A stretch of 64,000 bases of DNA from Pedosphaera parvula Ellin514 (GTDB taxonomy: Bacteria > Verrucomicrobiota > Verrucomicrobiia > Limisphaerales > Pedosphaeraceae). Positions 21,921-31,752 of the stretch are shown here, piece after piece. The translations under genes were made by a program, and so were the position numbers. The stretch spans positions 1-64,000 of the forward strand of contig NZ_ABOX02000001.1 of NCBI RefSeq assembly GCF_000172555.1, in the 5' to 3' direction. Under the pieces are notes generated by a model. The model worked only from the letters and a program-made list of their open reading frames with translations, searched no databases and had not been told where the DNA came from. Every line of letters begins with the position of its first letter. The stretch's first letter is position 1.

Positions 21921-24900
21921 TCATTTCGTAACTTTCAAGCGAAAGTACCGTGCCGCCGTGGTGCTCACTTTATTCGTATCTTGAACGGTCACATTAAGAA
22001 ATGACCCGTTCGGGAGCTCGAAAACTGAGAAGGCACTGATGTTCGCCGTCGGGCCACCGCCGATACTGCGCGCCAACGGACTCCATATCCCCGTGCCAAT
22101 ATCCGAACTGGCCTGGACCTCGTAGGTAAGGTCCATTGCCAGCGGATTGCGGTTAAATACCATTTGCAGGCGATCGTTTTTGATAGTCACAATCGGCACG
22201 TTGGTTGCCGAGGGAGTGAAGGGAGACAGTCCAAGCGCGTACTTTAACAGGTTGGCCACACCATCGCCGGCAGGTGTTGCGGTAATGCCACTGATAATCG
22301 CATTCGTGAGCTGTTGGGCGGTAAAATTCTGCGCGGCCCAGGCGGCATAATTGTATTGGACCGTGACGGTGGCTTGATTTATCAGGCCCAACTGGATGCC
22401 GGCTCGGGGGAGCGCGAGGTTCAAATTGAAGGTGCGTCCAGGGATGGCGGTTGAATTACAGGTCACCACCACCGTCCGAGGCGTGGTGTCGCCATCCGCC
22501 CAGCCCAGCGTGCCCTGGGTGGCTACATAATCGGTGCCACGAATCGCTGTGCCGTCCTGGGTGCTGTAATCCAATTGAACTGCGCCGGAACTCCCGTTCA
22601 CGCGTTGCACGGTGAAGGCAGCCGTGCCGCCTGGTCCGACCGCAGCATTGGAGGCGGTGAATGTGCCCACCCCGTAGAGATTGGTGATTCCGCTAAAGAG
22701 CGCTTGGGAGGTGACACCATAGATGGTTCCCAGGAAGGCGCCTTCCAGCGCCCCTGGCCCACGAATGTTGCCCATACTGGGAGAGGCGGCCACCAGCCGC
22801 CCGTCCGGGCGCAGCGCCAGCGCAGAAATGTATTGATTAGCGCCGTTGGCCGAACCGGTGCCATTGTCCCAGGTTGGATCGAGCGCGCCGGTGCTGGTCA
22901 ACCGGATGAGATTGTTGTTCGTCACCGCGTTGACCGTGGAGAAGATTCCACCCACCACCACCTTGCCATCTGGCTGAACGAGGATTGACAAGATTCTCAC
23001 CAGCCCGTTTCCGGTGAACGATGTATTGAAGGTGGGATCCGGGGAGCCATTCCCATTCACCCGAAAAAATGTTTGCCCTCCCACGAGGACTTTACCGTCT
23101 GGTTGCACTGCGAGGCTGTGGGGGATGGTGTTAACGTCGTCCGAAGTCACGAGACGGAAGGAATTATCCTCGGTACCATCGGCATGGAGGCGGATGGCCT
23201 GCATCCACTGGCGCGGATTAATTTTCGTTTGGAGCCCGCCGACGAACAGAATCCGGACTTCATTGGCGGAACCGTAGTTGTCCAGGACAACGTCGTTGAT
23301 GTCCGTACCCATGTAGTAGTTGCCGTTGTATCGAAAATCCACCGACCCATCGGGAAACAAGCGGCAGACGCCCAGGCAGGCCTGGCCGCCCACGTTTCTG
23401 AACCCGCCCGCCACCACGATCCGGCCATCCGGTTGCACCACTAGGCGATGAACCGGGCCGTCAAAACTGGGGGGATGAAACGTGGTATCCAATGAGCCAT
23501 TTGCGTTCACGCGCGCCAGGTTGGGCATGGCGGGGACAAGATTGTTGAGGTTGTGGAAACTTCCGCCGAGGAGAATCTTGCCGTTGGGTTGTCGGCGGAT
23601 CGTTTCGACACCCGAAAATGGTTCCGTGGCACCAATGCCGCTGTCAAATGTGTAATCCCGGCTGCCGTCGGCGAGCAAGCGCCCGAAGTGGCCCACCGCC
23701 GGGCTGATCTCGCCCTTCCCGCGCCCAATGCTGGTGAAAAGGCCCCCGACCAACATGGTGCCGTCAGGTTGCACCTCAAGCGACGATATACCACCGCCGC
23801 CGAGGCCGTCCATGACGTCGGCCAGGTAATTGTTATCGCAGTTACCCGGAGGACGTAGGGAAACAGTAATGGTGCCGGGGTTGATGAGCACCCCGTTTAC
23901 AATGTTTGTGAGGATGACGGTGAAGCGCGTTTCGCCCAGGCTCGCGGGGTATTGGAACATCGGGAACGTGAGGACGCGGGGAGTGGTGTCGCCATCGGCC
24001 CAGGTCAACGTCCCGGAGTCGCCGATGTAGTTCGTGCCGGAGATGGCTGTGCCATCCACGGAAGCGTAGGTGGCGGTGGTCACGCCGCTGGCGCCGCCGA
24101 GGCGATAGACCGTCACCGTGGCCGCATTGGTGGTGGTTTCAAAGAAGACGAACTTGTTCGAGAACGTCAGGCGCGGTTGGAGGGCCACCTGGATGTCGAG
24201 ATACTCGTTGGGCGCCGTGCCGCCCTGCGCCACGGTGGTAATGGTGACACCCGCGTTGGTGTCGATCAAGGACTGACCGACCTCAAGGGCGGCGTTAAAT
24301 TCGTTGACGCCGGGGTTGTTGCACACCAGCAGGTCGCTATTGCGGTTGAGTTGGTAGCCGAATTCAATATAAGCGCCGTTGGCAAGGTTGACACCATTTG
24401 TGACCTGACGCCGGTAACCGATCCAATAATCGCGAAGGATGTCCCGGCTGATTTTTAACGCCATAGTGTTGCTGAGATAATTTGCGCCCGGGTCGTCAAA
24501 GCGATAGACCCGATACGTGCCTGGACTGGTCACCGTCCGCACCGAGTTGTCCGGGATCCAGCCGAGAATGTTTTTGAACCAGGGATTGAAATGGTGGTGG
24601 ATGTCAATGCCCGAGCCCATGAGGTCATACTGATCCCCATACTCCTGGCTGATGAAGCCGATGGCGCCGTTGTAAAAATCGGCGAGGAGGTCGGTTTCTG
24701 TCCCGATGGTGGTATGGTTGGCTGGTTTCCACCAGTTGGCGTGAAAGACGCCGTAGGTGTGACCGATTTCATGAGCCACGACGGAGACATACCAATAGCC
24801 GTTGATCAGAAAGTTTTTGCTGTAGATGTTCGCGACGCCGGCATAAGTCATCCGCGAACCGGGGAGCTTGCTCAGGTCGGAGCAGACAACCCCAAGGCGA

Positions 24901-26006
24901 TCATACTGGCCCAGGTCGTAGTTCGTCCCGGCAATGGCCAGGGCATCGTCGCGGATCTGCCCCGAATAATCCGTATAGCCGTTGCCCTGCGAATAGTAGG
25001 CGGCTGTATGGGGCAAGCGGTAAACCGGGCTCACGTCGGAGGCACTGATGAGGAGGTCGGTGTTGCTATAGGAGGTTTGGGCAAAATAATTCCGGATGCC
25101 ATCGGGAGAATTGAACAGGCTCGTAACCTCGTCGGGAGTGATGGCATTGGTGAAGCCAGCGACGATGGGTTCACCCGGCAAATCGCTGAAATCAACACGG
25201 ATCATCAACACCTTTTTGGGGCCATGGGTCCAGGCCATGTCCGGACGGCCGCTTAACTCCGAACTCCCCACAGCGGCACCGCCCCACGCCTTTCCGCCAT
25301 AACTGGATGTATCCCGCAGAGCGAGTTGATCATCGAGCGACACGCCTTCGATCGCGGTTTTTTCAAGAGAGGGTTGTTGCATCATTGGCCCGTAAACATA
25401 AGCGAAAAAATTTGTGCCGTTGAGCGTCACGCTGCGCCTCAACTGCTCGGGCGCCTCAGGTTGCCCGGGGCGAGGGGTCAGACAATCCAAGTAGTAATTT
25501 CCGATGCCGCTCACCTGAGTTTCCAGCAGTGTGCTCACCGCTGCGGGCAGATTCTGTCGATCGGCATCAGTCAGAGCCTGGGCAAGAGCGGTCTTGGGAT
25601 CGGTTTGAATCAGCGCCTTCAACGCTTCGCGGCGTAACTCTCCGAGTTTGATGCCTTCGTTAATGAGTGTTGCCCGAGTCTGTGCATCGCTTTGCTTGTA
25701 ACGTTCAGCCCAAACGGCAAATCGTTGGAATGGGGAATCCACCGTCGTTGCTGGAGTGGTGACTGAAGCCTGTTCTTGCTTCTCTGCCACAACCGTTGCT
25801 TTGCCGGGTGAAACCTGAGATGCCTTTATGGAAGATAAGTTTGCAGGACTGAGGGAGGCTTTTAGTGTTTGATCAGTGCTGTGCTTCGCCGTGAAAACAG
25901 CCACACCTGCCATTGCAATTGCAATGCCTGAGGCAATTACTACCCGTGGCCGAGTGCGCAGGCTGTAACCCAGAAAACCCTTAGTCCCTTTTTCCATAGG
26001 CGGCAC
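21921..26006 (-). CDS. Large secreted metalloprotease-like protein with Calx-beta and delta-60 repeats
   Basis: The 1361-residue protein has a cytoplasmic start, a membrane segment at residues about 24-42 (signal or anchor), and a metzincin-like zinc site HEIGHTYGVFH: H412, H416, H422 with catalytic E413, resembling M6/M12-type peptidases. A Calx-beta domain follows (about 625-735, NYIGDSGTLTWADGDTTPR), then six or so delta-60 propeller-like repeats (LQPDGRIVVAGGF pattern, about 745-1125), a second Calx-beta (about 1155-1260, DYVATQGTLGWADGDTTPR) and a C-terminal cap. It should act outside the cell, probably on proteins; the substrate is unknown. It is monocistronic by position. The combined architecture seems unusual. 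Confidence 0.82.
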   Translation of the reverse strand: MPPMEKGTKGFLGYSLRTRPRVVIASGIAIAMAGVAVFTAKHSTDQTLKASLSPANLSSIKASQVSPGKATVVAEKQEQASVTTPATTVDSPFQRFAVWAERYKQSDAQTRATLINEGIKLGELRREALKALIQTDPKTALAQALTDADRQNLPAAVSTLLETQVSGIGNYYLDCLTPRPGQPEAPEQLRRSVTLNGTNFFAYVYGPMMQQPSLEKTAIEGVSLDDQLALRDTSSYGGKAWGGAAVGSSELSGRPDMAWTHGPKKVLMIRVDFSDLPGEPIVAGFTNAITPDEVTSLFNSPDGIRNYFAQTSYSNTDLLISASDVSPVYRLPHTAAYYSQGNGYTDYSGQIRDDALAIAGTNYDLGQYDRLGVVCSDLSKLPGSRMTYAGVANIYSKNFLINGYWYVSVVAHEIGHTYGVFHANWWKPANHTTIGTETDLLADFYNGAIGFISQEYGDQYDLMGSGIDIHHHFNPWFKNILGWIPDNSVRTVTSPGTYRVYRFDDPGANYLSNTMALKISRDILRDYWIGYRRQVTNGVNLANGAYIEFGYQLNRNSDLLVCNNPGVNEFNAALEVGQSLIDTNAGVTITTVAQGGTAPNEYLDIQVALQPRLTFSNKFVFFETTTNAATVTVYRLGGASGVTTATYASVDGTAISGTNYIGDSGTLTWADGDTTPRVLTFPMFQYPASLGETRFTVILTNIVNGVLINPGTITVSLRPPGNCDNNYLADVMDGLGGGGISSLEVQPDGTMLVGGLFTSIGRGKGEISPAVGHFGRLLADGSRDYTFDSGIGATEPFSGVETIRRQPNGKILLGGSFHNLNNLVPAMPNLARVNANGSLDTTFHPPSFDGPVHRLVVQPDGRIVVAGGFRNVGGQACLGVCRLFPDGSVDFRYNGNYYMGTDINDVVLDNYGSANEVRILFVGGLQTKINPRQWMQAIRLHADGTEDNSFRLVTSDDVNTIPHSLAVQPDGKVLVGGQTFFRVNGNGSPDPTFNTSFTGNGLVRILSILVQPDGKVVVGGIFSTVNAVTNNNLIRLTSTGALDPTWDNGTGSANGANQYISALALRPDGRLVAASPSMGNIRGPGALEGAFLGTIYGVTSQALFSGITNLYGVGTFTASNAAVGPGGTAAFTVQRVNGSSGAVQLDYSTQDGTAIRGTDYVATQGTLGWADGDTTPRTVVVTCNSTAIPGRTFNLNLALPRAGIQLGLINQATVTVQYNYAAWAAQNFTAQQLTNAIISGITATPAGDGVANLLKYALGLSPFTPSATNVPIVTIKNDRLQMVFNRNPLAMDLTYEVQASSDIGTGIWSPLARSIGGGPTANISAFSVFELPNGSFLNVTVQDTNKVSTTAARYFRLKVTK

Positions 26007-26158
26007 ACGTGAGCAAAAACCATGCGCGAAAACGCTGCTGCTAAAAAATCAATTTAATTGCTGAAATAATTGAAACCATTACTTCATTTTGTCCCGATTG
26101 TGGGCATATGTCTCGCAGCGCTGGTAGGCCAACAATCAGATCATAATCACATTTTAAA

Positions 26159-27766
26159 TCATGCTGCTGCCAATAAACTTCCGGGCGGCAGATTCGACAA
26201 CGGCGCTTTGGTATTGGTCTGCGTAAAATAATTCGCCGACCAATCATTTGAAAATAAAACCACCGGGTTATTGTCACTGTCGAAGGCCAGCTTGGAACCG
26301 GTCGGCAACTGCAATGCATCCAATTCCTCTTCCTTCAATTCAGCCGGCAGCCATCGCATCACCGTCCAGGGGGCCAGTTCCAAACGCGACTCCGCGCCAT
26401 ATTCACTCTCCAACCGATACTGCGCGACTTCGAACTGCAACGGTCCTACCGCCGCGAGCAGGGGAATCTTCGCCGCCGAATCCTTTAGATGCAAAATCTG
26501 AATGACACCTTCCTGCAGCAACTGATCCAGACCCTGGCGAAATTGTTTATACTTCGCCGTGTTCGGATTGTGTAGAAACGAAAAACTCTCCGGGGTGAAC
26601 CTGGGGATCTCGCGATACACAATCTTCGTATCCGTCGTCAAGGTATCGCCGATGCCGAAATCAGAATGCCCCACCAATCCAATGATGTCTCCCGGATACG
26701 CTTCATCCACCGTCTCGCGTTCGTTCGCAAATAGCTTGTGCGAACTCGACAACCGCACCTTCTTCCCCGTACGCGAATGAATCACTGTCATGTCACGCTC
26801 AAATTTGCCCGAGCAAACACGCAGGAACGCAATGCGATCCCGATGCCGCGGGTCCATGTTGGCCTGAATCTTGAAAATAAATCCCGAGAATTCCGGTTGC
26901 TCGGGTGTGACGATGCCACAATCCACCGTGTGCGGTTTGGGAGCCGAGGAATGCTTGAGAAAACCATCCAGCATCAACTTCACTCCAAAGTTATTCGCCG
27001 CACTGCCGAAGAATACTGGCGTCGTCTTGCCGGCCAACACAGCCTGCTCATCAAACGATTCACCCGCCATTTGTAACATGTCGAGTTCTTCGGTGACCTT
27101 TAGATAAGTCTGTTCATCTAACCGCTCGCGAATCACCGGGTCAGAAAGATTGCCAATGGAAACCGGCGCGCGAAATTGTCCACCCACCGTGCGCTCGAAC
27201 AAATGCACCTCGTGCGAATGCCGGTCAAACACTCCCTTGAAATCGGCTCCATTGCCAATCGGCCAGTTCACGGGAAACGCCCCGATGCCCAACACCCGTT
27301 CCAATTCATCCAGTAATGCCAGCGGTTCCAACGTCGGACGGTCGCACTTGTTCATGAACGTGAAGATCGGCACTCCCCGCTGGCGACAAACTTCAAACAG
27401 CTTCCGCGTCTGGCTCTCGATACCTTTACCCGCGTCAATCACCATCACCACCGCGTCGACCGCTGTGAGCACGCGATATGTGTCCTCGGAAAAATCCTTG
27501 TGACCCGGCGTATCGAGCAGGTTGATGCGATAACCGTCATAATCGAATTGCAGCACGGTCGAGCTGATGGAAATGCCGCGCTTGCGTTCCAGTTCCATCC
27601 AGTCCGACGTAGAAGCCCGCTGATTCTTGCGCGCTGTCACCGACCCCGCCAATTGCACCGCGCCGCCATACAGCAGCAATTTCTCAGTCAACGTCGTCTT
27701 GCCCGCATCCGGGTGAGAGATGATGGCAAACGTTCGTCTCTTCGCTATTTCAATTTTTATATCCAC
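26159..27766 (-). CDS. prfC: Peptide chain release factor 3
   Basis: The 535-residue GTPase has G1 SHPDAGKTTL at residues 17-26, switch II in LLDTPGHKDFSEDTYR (G3), the G4 NKCD, and RF3 sequence features such as RGISISSTVLQF and a C-terminal domain ending in FTQTNTKAPL. RF3 removes RF1/RF2 from ribosomes after termination. The start is a GTG at 27766. Length is normal for RF3 (about 530). The gene stands alone. Confidence 0.95.
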   Translation of the reverse strand: MDIKIEIAKRRTFAIISHPDAGKTTLTEKLLLYGGAVQLAGSVTARKNQRASTSDWMELERKRGISISSTVLQFDYDGYRINLLDTPGHKDFSEDTYRVLTAVDAVVMVIDAGKGIESQTRKLFEVCRQRGVPIFTFMNKCDRPTLEPLALLDELERVLGIGAFPVNWPIGNGADFKGVFDRHSHEVHLFERTVGGQFRAPVSIGNLSDPVIRERLDEQTYLKVTEELDMLQMAGESFDEQAVLAGKTTPVFFGSAANNFGVKLMLDGFLKHSSAPKPHTVDCGIVTPEQPEFSGFIFKIQANMDPRHRDRIAFLRVCSGKFERDMTVIHSRTGKKVRLSSSHKLFANERETVDEAYPGDIIGLVGHSDFGIGDTLTTDTKIVYREIPRFTPESFSFLHNPNTAKYKQFRQGLDQLLQEGVIQILHLKDSAAKIPLLAAVGPLQFEVAQYRLESEYGAESRLELAPWTVMRWLPAELKEEELDALQLPTGSKLAFDSDNNPVVLFSNDWSANYFTQTNTKAPLSNLPPGSLLAAA

Positions 27767-27832
27767 AAGGGCGCGAAATATAACCTCATTTCAGCCTCTA
27801 ACAAGGACGAATCTCGCAGTCTTCCAGCGGTT

Positions 27833-28105
27833 TTATCCTAAAAACGCGGCCGCCACACTCATCAAAATCAAAAGTATCAGGAAAATAAAAATCACCAGCG
27901 CGACCTTCGAAAAACCTGAGCGTCTCTGATAAATGGTTTCGCATTGAGCACAACGAACCTGCTCCTTACGACTTGCCCCATAAAAGAATGCAGGAATCCA
28001 TCCGCCAAACAGGACCCACCAAAGCTTAAACTGGCGCTTTAGAATCACGGTCGGTTGCCAATCCTGACTGCCACACTTCGGGCAAAGGGTGTCTTGATTA
28101 CTCAT
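27833..28105 (-). CDS. Small zinc-ribbon membrane protein
   Basis: The 90-residue protein has CPKCGS (residues 8-13) and RCAQCE (about 52-57), four cysteines suited to one zinc ribbon. Hydrophobic segments at about 29-43 and 68-90 suggest one or two membrane passes. Function unknown. It lies 66 bases upstream of the prfC start on the same strand, and could be cotranscribed. Confidence 0.7.
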   Translation of the reverse strand: MSNQDTLCPKCGSQDWQPTVILKRQFKLWWVLFGGWIPAFFYGASRKEQVRCAQCETIYQRRSGFSKVALVIFIFLILLILMSVAAAFLG

Positions 28106-28190
28106 GGTTGCAGGCGTATGTCAGTTTTATTACTTACAAAATACCAGGCAAGCACGCCTGTTGCCACGCCCTTTTCAAGTATGGCTAATC

Positions 28191-28637
28191 CTAAGCTCCT
28201 TCTAACTTTCTTCGGGTATATGCGAAAATGGAATGCCCGCTAAAGGGATCCCCCACAGGCTTCCAACTCCACCCAGGCATGCTCGCATCAGTTTCCTGAA
28301 ATGGAAACCAGGAGCTGATCCCCGGTACCACATAATATCCTTCCTCTGAAGGCCCATCTTTCCTTAGCACGATGACAACGTTTGCCATGTGGTGATAGAC
28401 CGCAACCGGCTTCAGTTTCCTGACTGCCTCAGGCCAGCAGCCTGGAAGAATGTTCCCATCCTTTAATTTCACAAGATTCCGCTGCATCGTCATCTCATTC
28501 ACCTCTTTTATTAATTCCTGTCTCTGCAGCTCCAACAAGCGGACTGTCTGGGCTTGCTGCTGCGACTCTGAGTTGTGGGAGCTCGCACATCCTGTCAGAG
28601 CTAAAACACACAACAATATTGCAATGATTTCGCGCAT
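28191..28637 (-). CDS. Predicted lipoprotein of unknown function
   Basis: A 148-residue protein with a type II signal peptide: LALTGC at residues 12-17 predicts lipidation at C17. The start at 28637 follows AAAAGGAT; a longer frame from 28706 would bury the signal peptide and is rejected. After a helical segment rich in Gln/Leu, the second half is compact with WF/WS residues (SSWFPFQE, MPGWSWKPVGDP). No family recognised. Confidence 0.65.
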   Translation of the reverse strand: MREIIAILLCVLALTGCASSHNSESQQQAQTVRLLELQRQELIKEVNEMTMQRNLVKLKDGNILPGCWPEAVRKLKPVAVYHHMANVVIVLRKDGPSEEGYYVVPGISSWFPFQETDASMPGWSWKPVGDPFSGHSIFAYTRRKLEGA

Positions 28638-28742
28638 ATTATCCTTTTGTTTAATTTCGGTTTGCATTTCCCCATTCTTCTGGAATCCAACACGACCGGT
28701 GCTCATCTCTTACGGTGTTGCCATCCTGTGAACCGATTCAAT

Positions 28743-29249
28743 TCAGTCCCGTATGACCAGGATCTTCAAATGTTTGAATCGTCGGTCGGAGTAACTATCA
28801 AAACCGAGTCGCAATGCCATTCCATCAGTGAACGGAATGCTTGTTGTGGCGACCTTTCCTTCGCTTGACCTCGGATTGTCCGATATTTCCTCTCCGGATG
28901 AATAGGGGACGCCAAGGATTTCACTCTGCTCCTGTGTTGGGCTACGCAGCCAATGAATTTGCAAGGTGCGGGCAGGAAATTCTCCCTGAACCACGCGCTC
29001 CACGTTTGCGGTCAGGTCGAACTTCCATCGTTTCGCAAGCGGCCCCAGCATGCTTAGATTCTCTCTCAGGTTATAGTCAGCCATCTCCACCACGTTCGTG
29101 CATCGAACTTCGAGAACAATTCGGCTGGAAGCCGCCAACCACTCCATTTTATCTGCCGCAACAGCAGTATAGCGCTGCGTGCCCAAGCCTCGGCAACCTA
29201 CCACAATCGGCAGCAGACAGATCAATAACCACAAGGTCTCTACGTTCAT
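28743..29249 (-). CDS. Predicted lipoprotein of unknown function
   Basis: The 168-residue protein starts MNVETLWLLI and has a lipobox IVVGC, with C19 as the lipidated residue. It holds a WKFDLTANVERVVQGEF stretch that resembles a beta-sandwich strand pair. AAGGA lies 9 bases upstream of its start. The two lipoprotein genes lie head-to-tail on the same strand (about 105 bases apart). No family recognised. Confidence 0.62.
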   Translation of the reverse strand: MNVETLWLLICLLPIVVGCRGLGTQRYTAVAADKMEWLAASSRIVLEVRCTNVVEMADYNLRENLSMLGPLAKRWKFDLTANVERVVQGEFPARTLQIHWLRSPTQEQSEILGVPYSSGEEISDNPRSSEGKVATTSIPFTDGMALRLGFDSYSDRRFKHLKILVIRD

Positions 29250-29313
29250 GAATCCAATCCTTACTGTTCAGGCTGCTTCGCGATCTTGGCCGGATTAGAT
29301 ACTAGACTGCCAG

Positions 29314-29501
29314 CTATTTCGCAAAATATAACGAATAAACCACCCAACCAACCAGGACGATTCCCAGCACGAGAAGGCTCCAATAAAAGATCAAATAATG
29401 CCGTTTCTGCCTCTCCGTCTCCTTATTTCGGTTCGGGTTGGTTGATGAACGACTCCTTCAATGGCAGCAATTGCAGCCTGAATGATTCCAAACGGATTCA
29501 T
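29314..29501 (-). pseudogene. Possible frame-disrupted small membrane protein
   Basis: An ATG at 29501 opens a frame that reads MNPFGIIQAAIAAIEGVVHQ but stops at 29391. A different frame then reads ETERQKRHYLIFYWSLLVLG and ends YSLYFAK at 29314, a typical short membrane helix with basic flank. The second frame has no start codon of its own. One extra base in the CCC run near 29430-29440 would join both into a protein of about 62 residues. It could be a decayed gene, a sequencing error or chance. Confidence 0.3.
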
Positions 29502-29700
29502 GTTGTATCACGTTAAACTGAACTTTACGCTCAATGACTTGGTTACAAAACCAAACCACAAAGAAACACCTCTGTACTCATTAACGCCGAGCATCGATTC
29601 CTGACAGTCTGCTCAACCCTTCTTCAGTGTCCTTATCCGCGTGCATCGGCGTTCATCTGCGGTTGAAGTCAACGACACGAAGTGCTTCATTCAAGTTTAC

Positions 29701-29727
29701 AAAAAAGCCCAGCATCGGCTGGGCTTT
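29701..29727 (-). terminator. Rho-independent terminator of the 29755-30234 lipoprotein gene
   Basis: On the minus strand a 10-bp stem (AAAGCCCAGC, loop CGAT, GCTGGGCTTT) is followed by a T run (plus-strand AAAAAA at 29701-29706). It lies 28 bases after the stop of the lipoprotein gene. The flanking stretch 29502-29700 has nothing else recognisable. Confidence 0.85.
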
Positions 29728-29754
29728 AAATATCTAAATGTTCCAGAGTCCGTC

Positions 29755-30234
29755 TTATTTCTTCGCCGGCTCAGCAGCGTTCAGGAACGCCCCAATCTCC
29801 TGGTCAGCCATTGCAAATTTTTCGATGTTCTCCGCGTTGGGCTGGACCTGCATTAGATCACGGGCCAGTTGTTGCACCTTGAACTTTCCGTCCACCGTGG
29901 AAACCAGGAAGACATTGCCATTGGCCACATCATATTCGGTGCCGGCGATACTGATTGTGCCGCTCCTGCCGTCCCGTGTATTGGCAACAACTGGAACTTT
30001 CGTCCCATGGGAAGTAACATGCTCCTCCGGATCATTCGCATCGGCAAGAGGGCTGTCGGTGAAAACGAGCACGGTGGTGACGATATCACGCGAGGCAAAC
30101 CACGCAGCGCCCTTGCTCAGCCTGACGTTCGCAGTGCCACTGGGGCCCTTGGGAATTTCGGCGGGAGGAGTCTGCTTGGGACCACAACCGATGATCAGGC
30201 TCGCCAGGGCGATTAAAACTAGAATGTTTTTCAT
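29755..30234 (-). CDS. Predicted lipoprotein of unknown function
   Basis: The 159-residue protein starts MKNILVLIALASLIIGC, a clear type II signal with C17 as lipid site. A proline linker leads into a compact domain (LSKGAAWFASRDIVTTVLVF, NGNVFLVSTVDGKFKVQQLA). The start at 30234 puts the signal peptide at the N-terminus; the longer frame to 30261 is rejected. A terminator follows. No family recognised. Confidence 0.68.
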   Translation of the reverse strand: MKNILVLIALASLIIGCGPKQTPPAEIPKGPSGTANVRLSKGAAWFASRDIVTTVLVFTDSPLADANDPEEHVTSHGTKVPVVANTRDGRSGTISIAGTEYDVANGNVFLVSTVDGKFKVQQLARDLMQVQPNAENIEKFAMADQEIGAFLNAAEPAKK

Positions 30235-30661
30235 GCGTGTTCTGGGGCCTATCTTTTGCAATGAGCAGGTGGTTTGTCAATAAAGCTAATTGCACTGTGG
30301 CTGAGTTAGTCGGTTTCGATCAAAAGGGGAGCTTTCCCTTTCTTATCCACCCCCTTATCGATTCTTTGTGCAATGATATCTCCAATAACTGACTTTACCG
30401 TGTATCTCCAGTGCTCAGAGTTGTTAATGCCGTAACTTAAGGTTTAACCAACCGATGCCCTCTCTGTCCTAATTTCCTATCCGCAGGAGACTTGGCAGGA
30501 CGAAAGCCCTTTGCCATTATGTACAGCCTTGGAATGCTGCGTTTTCGGAAATCGTCGAAAAATGAGCTTTAAATCCATCATAATATTCTTAAGCTCAGGT
30601 CTTTATTCAATTGATTTTCCGGCATAATCAGAAGAAGTTTGCATGAAGAAAAGGAACGAAC
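30235..30661. other. Intergenic region between divergent genes
   Basis: 427 bases with no convincing gene; it must hold the promoters of the lipoprotein gene (-) and of the Pro/Gln-rich gene (+). I could not identify a specific promoter or riboswitch; a weak GC-rich hairpin around 30493-30514 is not convincing. Confidence 0.5.
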
Positions 30662-31627
30662 TTGAGCGACCAGACTGAAAATCAGGCAAAGCCAGCTGAA
30701 GGTGAAACGCCAGCCAAGGCAAAAGAACAGACCTCCCCGCAGGGAGCAACCCGGCGGCGATACCCTTCAAGACGCCCTCGTTTCCGCCGTGGCGACCGCC
30801 GCGAGCGCGAAGAAAGGCCAATCGCCGGCGAGCAGAACACCGAGGCTCCAGCTTCACCCCAGCCAGTTGAACAAACCAAACAGGATGCTGCGGTGGAACC
30901 GGCAGAAGCTGTTTCTGCAAGCCAGGAAATGCGTGAACCATCTCACCCGGTGGAAACAGGGGGAGAGAAGACTGCTCCAGAGCAAATCACTGGCACTGAG
31001 CAACCGATTCAATCGCACGAGAAGGCGGAACCGGTGGCCAAGGCCCAACCCGCTTCGGAGCCTGCGCAATCTCATCCGCAACGACCCCCTTCAACTCAAC
31101 CACAATTCCAACGTCCTGAGCGCACCGATCGTGGCGATCATCGAGACCGCGGAGGCAGGGGAGATCAGCGGCAGGGTTATCCACAACAACAGCGGCCACC
31201 GCAGCAGCAACGCCCGCCGCAGCGGCCACAACCCTCGCATCCTCAGCAACAGCGGCCGGGAGAGGCGCCATTTCGGAACTCTGATGCTTCCGTGCGCGCG
31301 GTGATCCAGGAGGTCCCACGTGTGAAGGCAGAATTGCGCCGGGTTTTGGATGATTTGAACGAAGTCATTCGCATGCTCGACCAGATCGAACGTGAGAAGT
31401 CAGCCAGTGAGGAAGAAATCGAAGCACTGCGGGAATCTTTAAGACAGCTGCATCGCGAGCCTTCTTATAATCGACACCAGCGTGGTTCTGATCATCGGGA
31501 ACAAAGGGGGGACCACCGCGAACATAGAGAGCACCGTGACCCACGGCATAGTCCCCAGGCGCCCGCCGTGCAACCTCCCGTCGCGCACGAGGAGCCGGAC
31601 CTGCCAGATGATGCGGACGACTTCTGA
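30662..31627 (+). CDS. Disordered Pro/Gln/Arg-rich protein with C-terminal coiled coil
   Basis: The 321-residue protein starts at a TTG (30662) preceded by AAGGA. Residues 1-50 are basic (RRRYPSRRPRFRRGDRRERE), 50-140 acidic/Glu-Pro-rich, and 140-200 hold repeated PQQQRPPQQQRPP-type and DRGDHRDRGGRGD-type stretches. Residues about 210-265 form a heptad-like coiled coil (VKAELRRVLDDLNEVIRMLD). The tail is His/Arg-rich. RG/RGG-like motifs are typical of RNA binding and condensate-forming proteins, but this is inference. No family recognised. No cysteine or membrane segment is present. Confidence 0.68.
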   Translation: MSDQTENQAKPAEGETPAKAKEQTSPQGATRRRYPSRRPRFRRGDRREREERPIAGEQNTEAPASPQPVEQTKQDAAVEPAEAVSASQEMREPSHPVETGGEKTAPEQITGTEQPIQSHEKAEPVAKAQPASEPAQSHPQRPPSTQPQFQRPERTDRGDHRDRGGRGDQRQGYPQQQRPPQQQRPPQRPQPSHPQQQRPGEAPFRNSDASVRAVIQEVPRVKAELRRVLDDLNEVIRMLDQIEREKSASEEEIEALRESLRQLHREPSYNRHQRGSDHREQRGDHREHREHRDPRHSPQAPAVQPPVAHEEPDLPDDADDF

Positions 31628-31752
31628 TCCGCCTTTCTCAATTCCCTAAAGTTGGACTCTTCACTTGACGCGAAGTAATTCGCATCCATGGTGAACATAG
31701 GTGCGTTTTGACGATGGAAGTCCAGACCGCACCCATTAAGAAAGGAGCTAAA

